Positions 23,508 to 34,976 of a DNA stretch of 64,000 nucleotides are shown here, piece by piece. The stretch is from Nilaparvata lugens. Its lineage: Eukaryota > Arthropoda > Insecta > Hemiptera > Delphacidae. Both the position numbers and the translations under genes were made by a program. The notes under the pieces are model-generated. The model did not search any database, was not told the DNA's origin, and was given only the letters and a program-made list of their open reading frames with translations. Where the stretch lies: the NCBI RefSeq assembly GCF_014356525.2, contig NC_052510.1, positions 16,726,778-16,790,777 on the forward strand, given 5' to 3'. Each line of letters begins with the position of its first letter. Within the stretch, counting starts at the first letter, position 1.

Positions 23508-25997
23508 TAGACCAGTTATAGAATAGACACGGCCAATTGTATATTCATACTAAAAGTCGATGAAGCCAACATCTACTGCCAAATTCGCCCACCTTGACGT
23601 CACAGCAGTGACGTCACGCATCGTATAGACATTGTTGTTAAACATAACTTGTTTTCCATAGCAGATTATCATTTATTTATGTAATTATTATTTATGGAAA
23701 TGGTAGTCTCCTGCGCAGCATATAATTATATTGCACTGAAATTTTTAGGAAAAAAAGTGGAATATCTTTTCATATGTAAGTTGAAATTTATACACATAAA
23801 TATTGTAAGTTGTAACTGTTATATTATCCTCGGTTATGATGTAAGTGAACTCATTGCAGCATGACAATAAATTAGTTTTGTAGGCTACCGTACCTTATTA
23901 TTTTCAAAACACATTATAACTTTGAAGTCGATATCACATAACACATTATAAATTAACATTATATCGTTTTTGCTCGTAGCTAGAAATAACCTAAAAATCT
24001 GGTGTGGTACACTCACACAACTTTCCTTGCTCATTGAACTATAAGCCTCATTCTTAAACGAGATTGATTTAGGGGAATAACATAATGACGATTGGCGGCA
24101 ACATATTTGAAACTACGATCAGACTTCTGTATAATATGTGTATAGTTGTTTTCAGAGTACTTTTTCCTTTGTGTAAATTGTGAAATTCGATATTTTTTAA
24201 AAGTCGTCATAACAGCTGTTCTTCATATGAAATATCTCGACTATGTGTTCTTTTATGAACTGCTCTACCTACCTACCTCATGCACGAGAAGGAAGTTACA
24301 AAGTCCATTTCTCAAGGATGGTGGACCCCCATCAGTTTCCCAGGAAAAAGACTCATGCCAGTTGATAGAGCTAATAAATAACTATACAGGGTATGAATTT
24401 GAAGAAAATCGTTAGAGCCATTTTTGAGAAAATCGTGAAAACATGGTTTTTCAGTCTTATCCGCCATTTTTCTCATGAATATTATGGAGCTTCTGAAATT
24501 TTCCCAGAAATGAGACTCATGCCATTGATAGGGCTTATGATAGTTATCAATGGTATAAATTTGAAGACAATCGTTAGAGCCGTTTTGAGAAAACAGGTTT
24601 TTTTAGTAATTTTCTCCATTTTTTCCGCCATCTTGAATTGAATTTATTGAATTCTTTATTGTCGTTCCTCATGGTATAAGGACCTTAAGTTTAAATTTTA
24701 AGTCAATCGGTTAATTAGGATCCTTTCTCAAGGATGGGTGGACCCCCCATTAGTTCTCTCAGAAAGGAGACTCATTCCATTAATAGAGCCGATAAATAAC
24801 TATACAGGGTATGAATTTGAAAAAAATCGATCAAGTCATTTTGAGAAAATCGTGAAACACATGTTTTTTTAGTGATTATCCGCCATTTTTCTCAATATAT
24901 TACGGAGCTCCTGAAATTTTCCCAGAATGAGACTCATGACAGTTGATAGGGCTGATAAATAGCTATCCATGGTATGAATTTGAAGAAAATCGTTAGAGCC
25001 GTTTCCGAGAAAACCGTGAAAAACATGGTTTTTTAGTGATTATCCACCATTTTTCTCAATAATATTACGGAGCTCCTGAAATTTTCCCAGAAATGAGACT
25101 CATGTCAGTTGATAGGGCTTATGAATATTCATGGTATGAATTTTAAGAAAATCGTTCGAGCCGTTTTCAAGAAAACCGTGAAAAACATGGTTTTTTAGTG
25201 ATTATCCTCAATTTTTCTCAATAATATTACGGAGCTCCTGGAACTTTCCCAAAAATGAGACTTATGTCAGTTGATAGGGCTTATAAATAGCTATCCATGG
25301 TATAAATTTGGAGAAATTCGTTGGAGCCGTTTTCGAGAAAACCGTGAAACACATGGTTTTTTAGTGATTATCCATCATTTTTCTCAATAATATTACGGAG
25401 CTCCTGAAATTTTCCTAGAAATGAGACTCATGTCAGTTGATAGGGCTTATGAATAGCTATCCATGGTATAATTTGAAGAAAATCGTTGGAGCCATTTTCG
25501 AGAAAAACGTGAAAAACATGGTTTTTTAGTAATTATCCGCCATTTTTTCCGCCATCTTGAATTGAATTTTATTGAATTTCTTATTGTCGGGTCCTCATGG
25601 TATAAGGACCTTAAGTTTAAAATTTCAAGTCAATCGGTTAATTAGGAATGGAGTTATCGTGTTCACAGACATACACACACACACACACATACACACACAC
25701 ACACATACACACACACAGACCAATACCCAAAAATCATGTTTTTGGAGTCAGAGGATCTTGAAACGTATAGAAAACTTGAAATTGTGGTACCTTAATTTTT
25801 TTTGGAAAGCAATACTTTCCTTACCTATGGTAATAGGGCAAAGAAAGTAAAACACCATGAATCTGAAATAGACACAATCTGGAAGTTTTCAATACGATGC
25901 GTGACGTCACTGTTGTGACGTCAAGTTGGGCGAATTTGGCAGTAGATTTTGGCTTCAGAGGCTAGACTTCCCACGTGTCTATTCTATAACTGGTCTA
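23508..25997. mobile_element. TIR element carrying CRE-like palindromes, host of a nested element
   Basis: Left TIR (23508-23627) starts TAGACCAGTTATAGAATAGA. Right TIR (about 25887-25997) is its inverted copy, ending TCTATTCTATAACTGGTCTA. Both edges are TA. Each TIR contains two TGACG-type sites in opposite orientation separated by a short spacer (TGACGTCACAGCAGTGACG at about 23594-23612). The body between the TIRs is split by the DINE-like element at 23998-25857, so the original was about 630 bp. Non-coding. Confidence 0.7.
23998..25857 (+). mobile_element. DINE/Helitron-like non-autonomous element, copy 1, with 165-bp tandem array
   Basis: Starts TCTGGTGTGGTACACTCACA (with a GTGTG...CACAC inverted pair) and ends with a hairpin, ACTTTCCTT...AAAGAAAGT, then AAAA. 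The centre (about 24350-25560) holds seven or eight imperfect units of about 165 bp, each with TGAGACTCATG, CAGTTGATAGGGCTTA, AAAATCGTTAGAGCC, AAACATGGTTTTTTAGT and ATTACGGAGCTCCTG. A (CA)n microsatellite at 25668-25718 follows. A central tandem array, subterminal inverted repeat and 3' hairpin are typical of DINE-1/Helentron-like elements; that class is inferred. Confidence 0.65.
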
Positions 25998-27338
25998 TGG
26001 CTGGAGGTCATGGCAGGGGTCACCGGCATCACCGGGTTACATTCATTTTGTCCAAATTACAAATGTGCTATAAACAGTTGATAGAATAGCTTTTTGCAAT
26101 TTTTGTTCATTACTTAAAATTATCGGTCCAATTTCGACGATATCAACATTTGAAATTTGAAAGAAAAACAATAACTCTAACTATAAATAATGGTACCTTC
26201 CAAGTAGAAGGTTATGTCATGTTGAATCAATTTTTCAATTACATACAAAATGAAAACTAGCCGACCTGAACTCCAACCCGGGTCACCGACCCCATTATCT
26301 TTTCAACTTTCATGAAAGCGACGTTCATTTTTGTGTTGATGTTGTTACTGTTTTATTTAACCTCAAACTGTTTGTAGGTTGAAGTTGATTATTAAGAATA
26401 TACTTTTAAATGATTAGTTATCACATTTCCTAGATCTTAACAGTTTAAATTTTTTAATAAACTACATAATTGTTATAAAATAATAGTTCTCTGGTTGAAA
26501 GCAATTCAAATTTATGTTAACTGATTTAGTTATGACTTTCAATCAACATTTACAGGAAATAATTATTACAAATGAAACCTCTGATTAGATTATAATGATT
26601 ATATTCATACTTCATGTTTGAAAAACGGTCAAAGTTTATATTATTATATGATATAACTTGTTTTACATGGTAATAAAAATCAAATTGTATTTGTGTGTGA
26701 TTCATGAGACGCACTTTCATTCATTGAACACTTTTTCTTAATAAACATTTCTAGAATTCTCTACTGATAACCATTGAAAGCAAGTTTAAATAGAAAATAA
26801 GGTGAGTAAAATATTGCTCTAGAGTTTTGCTAAATAATACTTCTTATAGGCTACTAAATAAGTTTGTAATAAGCATTATAATGAGAAAAAAGGATTGTCA
26901 TAGTGATTTCAAGATTGTCAAAAAGTAACATTATAAATACATTACTTTGTATTTCTCATAAAGATAAATTATGCTCACTACTAAAATTATCAGTATTTTT
27001 CTAGTTTCAGTTATTAGTTAACTTGTTTAATTGTTCTTTTATTCTCTTGTTTTTACTAGCCTATCAATGCAAAAATTCGATAGCCTAGTATCAATATTTT
27101 AATAACTATAATACTGGTACACTTAATGTAGAGTAGGCCAATCCCCCAACTTTTCTCTAACCTAGAATACTGACAAGTTTTCATAAGAGTAATCTTAATT
27201 CTCCTTAGAGTCAATCATGCAAATTCTCCAATCTTCGTGTAAATTACTTACGGCTATTAATGCCGAAAAGTTAAGAGTTTCAGTCATTTACTCCACTTTT
27301 CTGGTCCTACATCACTCCTGAATTCGATTTTTTTGCAG
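25998..27338. other. upstream flank of FDXR; no recognised feature
   Basis: AT-rich single-copy-looking sequence. A GT-AG donor-like site, AATAAG|GTGAGT, occurs at about 26801 and could end an FDXR leader exon, but the frame before it has no usable start codon. No exon with a mitochondrial presequence could be recognised. Confidence 0.35.
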
Positions 27339-27363
27339 TATTTATAATTTTGCTGCTGAAATA

Positions 27364-27438
27364 ATGGTTACCCTTCCAAGAATCGCAGTGGTTGGAAGTG
27401 GACCAGCAGGATTCTATGTTACTCAACAGATTTTGAAG
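27364..27438 (+). CDS. FDXR: FDXR exon 1 of the recognised set (FAD-binding loop)
   Basis: Encodes [17 protein letters not shown]... to LK, then donor AAG|GTTAGT, phase 0. The exon itself probably begins at 27339. The codons between 27340 and 27363 are open, so the ATG at 27364 may be an internal methionine or a true start after a spliced leader. Confidence 0.88.
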
Positions 27439-30400
27439 GTTAGTTAACATTTTTCATAATATTCAACAACGTAGTTTATATATTGAGAATACATGATTTA
27501 TTCTTCATGCAATCCCTCACAACTTTTAAAAATTTGGGGGATAGAGTAGTGTAATAATGCCGCATCTACATGTTGGCCCAACGAAGGCCAATTTCGGCCA
27601 GCGCCAATGTGTGGATGGGCTATTTGCCAGCGCTGGCCTTCACTGGCCTCCATTTACCCACGTTGAATTACCAGGCTGAGCCAGCTTACTGTGCCAGATA
27701 CTGGGCCAACATAAGGCTCATATCACATTCGGCCAGCAGTGGGTCTCCACAGAGCAAACATTGCCGTATGTAAAGCACGCTGGGAAACCAAGATTGGCTG
27801 CTGGGTTGCCGACTTGAGCAAGACAGCAGCCGGCTGCTAGAATCTAGTGTTTCAGCTGTTGACCTAGTGTAACGACGTAATAAGAATGCCCAGCGATTTA
27901 CTCGGACTCTTGGCGACCTACGAGCCTAAATGGAGCTAGGATTTCAGTGGGACTCAAAAACTTAGTGGATGGTGACGCTAATGTAATGAACCCAATGAGA
28001 CTAGTATCATATTCGAACATCAGGCTGGGATACAAGTAGGACACCAAGTGCTCGAGCGAGTCGCTGGGCATTACATTAGGGACACAAGATTTTGGCAACC
28101 GGCTGGTGTCTCACTGGTGACCCAACCTGGTGTCTTAATTGGTTTTAGATATAACGAACGCATCGTGACTTGCTCGGATAATTGGTATCCAACTGATGAA
28201 ATATGCGTATTTTTCACCTATTGTATATGTGTGATGGTTACTTGACGCTTCGAAAGTAGGTAGTATTCCCTTGTGCAGGTCCACTGTCCTGCCATTCCTG
28301 GCTCCGTCTACAAGGTATCTTATAGAAATCAAAATCTTCCGGTGATCACAACTGGTTATTGATGTAATTCATTAAACAATGTAACGACATTGACATTGTT
28401 TATATTTTGTGATTGAAATCCATCGATAAATAGTAGTTGTCAACCAGAAGCTTATCTCAAATCTTTCAACCTTTTTTCAGCGTAGCAAAGAAGCAAAAGT
28501 CGATTTATACGACAGACTACCTGTGCCTTTTGGTTTGGTGAGATACGGAGTTGCCCCAGACCATCAAGACGTCAAAAACTGTATAAATCAGTTCACCAAA
28601 ACTGCTAAAAATCCAAACGTGCGATTCATCGGAAACGTTCAGTTGGGAAGAGACGTAAGTCTCAAACAGTTGAAAGATGCTTATCATTCTGTTGTTCTGG
28701 TAAGTAATAAACTACTTTGTTCAAATATTCTAATTTATTAGAACAAAACTTGACTGGAAGATCCAAAAAGAATAATGTTAATTAAACATTAACATTTAAA
28801 AATTGAGGTTCTTACCACAATAATAGTAGAAAGATTAATTCTTATATATAGAAAGAATAGATAGGCCATTAACAAGCTTTTATGCATAAGCAGGATTGAT
28901 TTTTTTCAATTAAATGAACATCTATTCAATTTGCGGAACATTAATTATTATAACGATTTAGGGCAATCATCCTTCAATTGAACTGTATTCGCAGGGCTTG
29001 ATACGAGAATTAGAAATAGAAAAAAAAGATAGGCCCAATCAAGATTCTTGATAATTGCAATGCTTAATAATATTGTAAATCAAATCCTGATTAGGGCTGG
29101 TGCATTGAATGTTTCAAAATGATCCAATTGAAAAAACTTATTCAATTATTTGTTTGCACTAAGTTAATTTATCATATTGAATGAAGTCATCATTGATTTA
29201 ATTCATTAATTAAAAAATGAATAACTCTATTTTTAAAAACAAAACTAACTATAGTAGTATTTTTTCCATTACATTTTCTAATATTCAACCTTTCTTTATT
29301 TCTACACTACCATATTTATTGCAGTATTTTAAAATTGTTTAGTCAGAATTGAATATTCTTTGCTAGACTATATTATTTACTATTATCTAACAAGAAATTT
29401 TCTTATCATTATTATATGTAAGGAGTTTTCTCTACAGCTTTACGAATGCGTGTCAAAGGTTAAATCACGGATCTAGTGCACTGAATGGACTTATGGTGAT
29501 TACGTTAGTTAGGTCACTTTCTCCCAAATCATCTGGATGTATAATTTCTACCATTTGGATGTATAATTTTAGATGATATTACTCTACTCATAACATTTTA
29601 TCAAATTTTGGGCTACTCTTGAAATAATCTGGACATTAGAATACACTTGAAGATCCATATGGAATTTTTGACCTTTTCTCCTCTTCTAATAATTTGTACT
29701 GTACAAAATATTTTATTCCTGTTTATGATAGGAAGACTCCGAGCTCCAATTTACCTCAGTCACTGCTTTATTGAAATTGAGAGACTTCAGGTTTTGCGAC
29801 CATCAATTTTCAGTTCATTTACACATAATTGATTATGTAACAGGTGAAACTAGCTCCTTATCATCCCAATGAATCAGTGGCCATGATAAATTACTCTAGT
29901 ATTTCTTTTAGTAGTATAGTAGTATTTATGGAACCGATTTCGTCCGAACTAGCATCGGCCGAAAACTACCGAACTCTTCCGAACAATCCCCCAACAAAGA
30001 AAGCTTTAGATGTTCGTCCTTTGCAACAGGTTCATACGTCCGTGCACGGCCGTCTCCGGCAGATCAAGTTTTCGATCCGAATTGAATGGATTTTCGTGCT
30101 CTATCCGGCCGAAGTCGAGCTGAGACAACATCATCCTAACCTCAAATTGTTTCACAGTCTTGTCTGTTTTTGTTTTTTGAACTTGTTCTGTTTTATAAAG
30201 TTTTAACTATGGACAATGAAAGCTGATAAGTTTGGTTCAAGAGCATGTGCCTTTTGGTTGGTGAGATACGGAGTTGCCCCAGACCATCAAGACGTCAAAA
30301 ACTGTATAAATCAGTTCACCAAAACTGCCAAAAATCCAAATGTGCGATTCATCGGAAACGTTCAGTTGGGAAGAGACGTAAGTCTCAAACAGTTGAAAGA

Positions 30401-33400
30401 TGCTTATCATTCGTTGTTCTGGTAAGTAAATACTACTTTGTTCAAATATTCTAATTAATTAGAACAAAACTTGACTGGAAGATCCGAAAAGAATAATGTT
30501 AATTAAACATTAACATTTAAAAATTGAGGTTCTTACCACAATAATAGTAGAAAGATTAATTCTTATAATATAGAAAGAATAGGTAGGCCATTAACAAGCT
30601 TTTATGCATACTAGGATTGTTTTTTTTTTTCAATTAAATGAACATCTATTCAATTTGCGGAACATTAATTATTATTATAATGATTTAGGGCAGTCATCCT
30701 TTAATTGAATTGTATTCGCAGCCTTGATAAGAGAATTTAATCTAGAAATAGAAAAATAAATAGGCCCAATCAAGATTCTTGATAATTGCAATGCTTAATA
30801 ATTGTAAATCAAATACTGATTAGGGCTGGTGCATTGAATGTTTCAAAATGATCCAATTGAACAAAGTTATTCAATTATTGTCTGCACTAAGTTAATTTAT
30901 TATGAATGAAGTCATCATTGATTTTATTCATTAATTAAAAAATGAATAACTCTATTTTTAAAAACAAAAACTAACTAGTAGTATTTTTTCTTCCATTACA
31001 TTTTCTAATATCAACCTTTATTATTCCTACACTACCATATCATTGCAGTGTTTTAAAATTGTTTAGTCAGAATTGATATTCTTTGCTAGACTATATTAGT
31101 TACTATATCTAACAGCAATTTTCTTATCATTATTATACGTAAGAAGTTTTCTCTACAGCTTTACGAATGCGTGTCAAAGGTTAAATCACGGATCTAGTGC
31201 ACTGAATGGATTATGGCGATTACGTTAGTTAGGCCACTTCCTCCCAAATCATTTGGATGTATAATTTCTACCATTTATTTGGATGTATAATTTTAGATGA
31301 CATCACTCTACTCATAACATTTTACCAAATTTTTGGCTACTCTTGAAATAATCTGGACATTAGAATACACTTGAAGATCCATATGGAATTTTTGACCTTT
31401 CTCCTCTTCTAATAATTTGTACAGTACAAAATATTTTATTCCTGTTTATGATAGGAAGACTCCGAGCTCCAATTTACCTCAGCCACTTTATTAAGAGAAA
31501 TTAAGAGACTTCAGGTTTTGCGAACATCAATTTTCAGTTCATTTACACATAATTTATTATGTAACAGGTGAAACTAGCTCCTTATCATCCCAATGAATAA
31601 AAGATAAATACTCTAGTATTTATTTTATTAGTATTTATGTTACAGTTGTTTGAGTGAGTCGTTGTCAGGTGCCGCGGCTGATCACATCCGACCAAAACTT
31701 GTTCCATCCTAACTCCTCAACAGTCCACTGATTTCCAGTTTTGAATGGTCAGTCATACATCTAAATATAATCTGGTGCCATAACTCAGCTTATTTGCGTC
31801 TACAGAGTTGGAATTGAACAAGTTGTGGTTTGATGACAGCAGACACATCACCCGTCATCGACTTACCCAAACGACTGACACATGAATACTGCGCGTCCAA
31901 AATGGCTGAAATTTCAGTGAGCAATCACGAAAATATGACCAAAGAAATACACTAAATCTTGTTCACGACAGCTGTTATCTTTATTATTTGGTCGGAAACT
32001 TTTTTAAACTGCCCTCGTATTGAAGTTTTTATATTTTTCGTTGCATATTGATGCTATTAATTGAAATCTTTCCAAACTTCCCCTGATATATGTATCACCA
32101 AAAGGTTTTGGTGTAAGCGAAGATGATAATGTGGTAGATCTCCATATCGAATGAATGACTCGATGAATTTGTCATAACTACTGGCATTAAGTTAATAAGA
32201 AACTAGTTTCGCTTGTTATACCATTATTTCTTATGTGTAAATAAACTGGAGATTAATGTTGATTAAATCTAACGTCTCATATTTGTTCATGAGAGTTGTT
32301 ATCTCCATGATTAGGTCGGAAACTTTTCAAACTGCCCCTGATGTTTCTCTATTTTTCGTTGTAGAAAAGATTTGGTGATGGTGTACTTCGCCCGTTTCCA
32401 TTTCCATCTTTTGCATGGACTCCTGCTTTGGGGGCATGCAGCGAGCTGCAAGAGTATGCTGATGCTCCAGAAGAAAGCACCTCGAGTGATCAACTCAGTG
32501 GGGCATTGTGAGCAATGTAGGCCAACCTTTGTTGAGTTGGGCATCCTTACTGTCTTCAACCAATATATACTGTCCAGTCTGCTGCATGTCAAGAACACGG
32601 AGGACAGCCATATGCTGAGAGCTGATCTTCATACACATATCACAAAGAGGAGACTTGAAATTGACTTGCCACGCTACACAACTAACAAGAGAAAGGACTC
32701 CTTCCCTACCTTTGCATTGCGCCTATACTGTTAGTGTGAAGAACCTGCAGGGTATTGCTTTTAGAAACCGAGTTGAGATCTGGCTGGAAAGAAATTCATT
32801 TATCTCAGTGAAGGAATATTTTGATGCGCACAAGGACAGTATAGTTTGACCTGTCATCCTGCTTTTTTGACGCCATCAACCAGTAAACTGGTCATGGATG
32901 TGGAAGGAAGAATTAAGATACGTTTTCAATTTTGCATTGATTTTTAACTTGTTTTGCAGGCTTACGGAGCTGACAGTGATAAGGAATTTTGGCATACCCG
33001 GTGAGAGTTTGCGGAACGTGATATCGGCCAGATCGTTTGTTGGCTGGTACAATGGCCTGCCGGAAGACCAGGGACTTGTGCCTGACCTGAGCTGTGAGGA
33101 TGTAGTCGTGCTCGGACAGGGGAATGTTGCCATCGATGTGTCTCGTGTTCTGCTCAAATCAGTTGATGTACTCAAGGTTAGTAGGCCCTAATTTAAAAGT
33201 TCTATCTGATAAGAAAATACATATTTCACTATGAAATACAATGTGAAATGCAATTGAATATTTTCTACAATAAAATTAATAAAAATGTGAATATAAAGCA
33301 TTATGATGAACGTCATCATTATTTTTAGTTTCTTTGTGCTGTAAATTCGTGAATTGTTTTAGTGAGGTCCACGTTATAATGGCAGTGAAAAAAAATAGAA

Positions 33401-34944
33401 AATCGTTATCAAGTCTCTCCATTTGCCACTGAGTGTACAAGCTGTTACTCAATTAATCCCATTAAATTTGATCTAATAATAATCATTTCTTCGATAAAAA
33501 AAATCAATTTAATGTCAATTAATCAAGAATATATTTTTTCATTATTTGATTCAAAATTTTGCTTCCATAACTGAGATCAGATTTGATTTTTATACAACCT
33601 GAGATGGCGGCTAATTTAAAATCTGTGTGGTACACTCACACAACTTTCCTTGCTCATTGAACTATAAGCCTCATTATCAAACGAGAATAATTTAGGGGAA
33701 TAACATAATGACGATTGGCGGCAACATATTTGCAACTACGATCAGACTACTGTATAATTATGTGTATATACAATTGTTTTCAGAGTACTTTTTCCTTTAT
33801 GTAATTGTGAAATCGATGATTTTTTTGAAATTCGTCAAAACAGCTGTTCTACAGATGAAATATCTTGACTATGACTGTGTTCTTTTTTATAACTGCTCTA
33901 CCTACCGTAACCACGGTTTATGGAAGAAGAAAAAGTAAAAACCGTGTACGTACCTATCTCATGTACGAGGAGGAGGTTACAAAGTCCATTTCTCAAGGAT
34001 GGGTGGACCCCCCATTAGTACCGGAAAAAGACTCATGTCAGTTGATAGAGCTAATAAATAACTTTACAGGGTATGGATTTGAAAAAATCGTTAGAGCCGT
34101 TTTGAGAAAATCGTGAAAAACATGGTTTTTTAGTCATAATCCGCCATTTTTCTCAAGAATATTACGGAGCTCCTGGAATTTTCCCAGAAATGAGACTCAT
34201 GTCAGTTGATAGGGCTTATAAATAGCTATCCATGGTAAAAATTGAAGAAAATCGTTAGAGCCGTTTTCGAGAAAACCGTGAAAAACATGGTTTTTTAGTC
34301 ATTATCCGCCATTTTTCTCAAGAATATTACGGAGCTCCTGAATTTTCCCAGAAATAAGACTCATGCCAGTTGATAGGGCTTATAAATAGCTATCCATGGT
34401 AAAAATTGAAGAAGATCGTTAGAGCCGTTTTCGAGAAAACCGTGAAAAACATGGTTTTTTAGTCATTATCCGCCATTTTTCTCAAGAATATTACGGAGCT
34501 CCTGGAATTTTTCCAGAAATAAGACTCATGCCAGTTGATAGGGCTTAGAATAGCTATCCATGGTATAAATTTGAAGAGAATCGTTGGAGCCGTTTTCGAG
34601 AAAACCGTGAAAAACATGGTTTTTTAGTCATAATCCGCCATTTTTCTCAAGAATATTACGGAGCTCCTGAAATTTTCCCTGAAATGAGACTTATGCCAGT
34701 TGATAGGGCTTATAAAAAGCTATCCATGATATAAATTTGAAGAAAATCGTTAGAGCCATTTTCGAGAAAAACGTGATAAACATGGTTTTTTAGTAATTAT
34801 CCGCCATTTTTTCCGCCATCTTGAATTGAATTTTATTGAATTTCTTATTGTCGGTCCTCATGGTATAAGGACCTAAGTTTAAAATTTCAAGTCGATCGTT
34901 AATTAGGAATGGAGTTATCGTGTTCACAGACATACACACACACA

Positions 34945-34976
<32 letters not shown>

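Noticed and set aside
24350..25560. 165-bp units as a centromeric satellite
   Set aside because: Only 5-8 units per locus, embedded in an element with constant ends; more simply the central array of a transposon family.
30216..30425. Second exon 2 as an alternative functional exon of FDXR
   Set aside because: It lacks the acceptor and carries two single-base losses, so it cannot code in phase.
32960..33176. Exon 3 left copy as a mutually exclusive alternative exon
   Set aside because: 217 nt with a one-base insertion breaks the frame; otherwise the sequence is nearly the same as the intact copy, not a diversified alternative.
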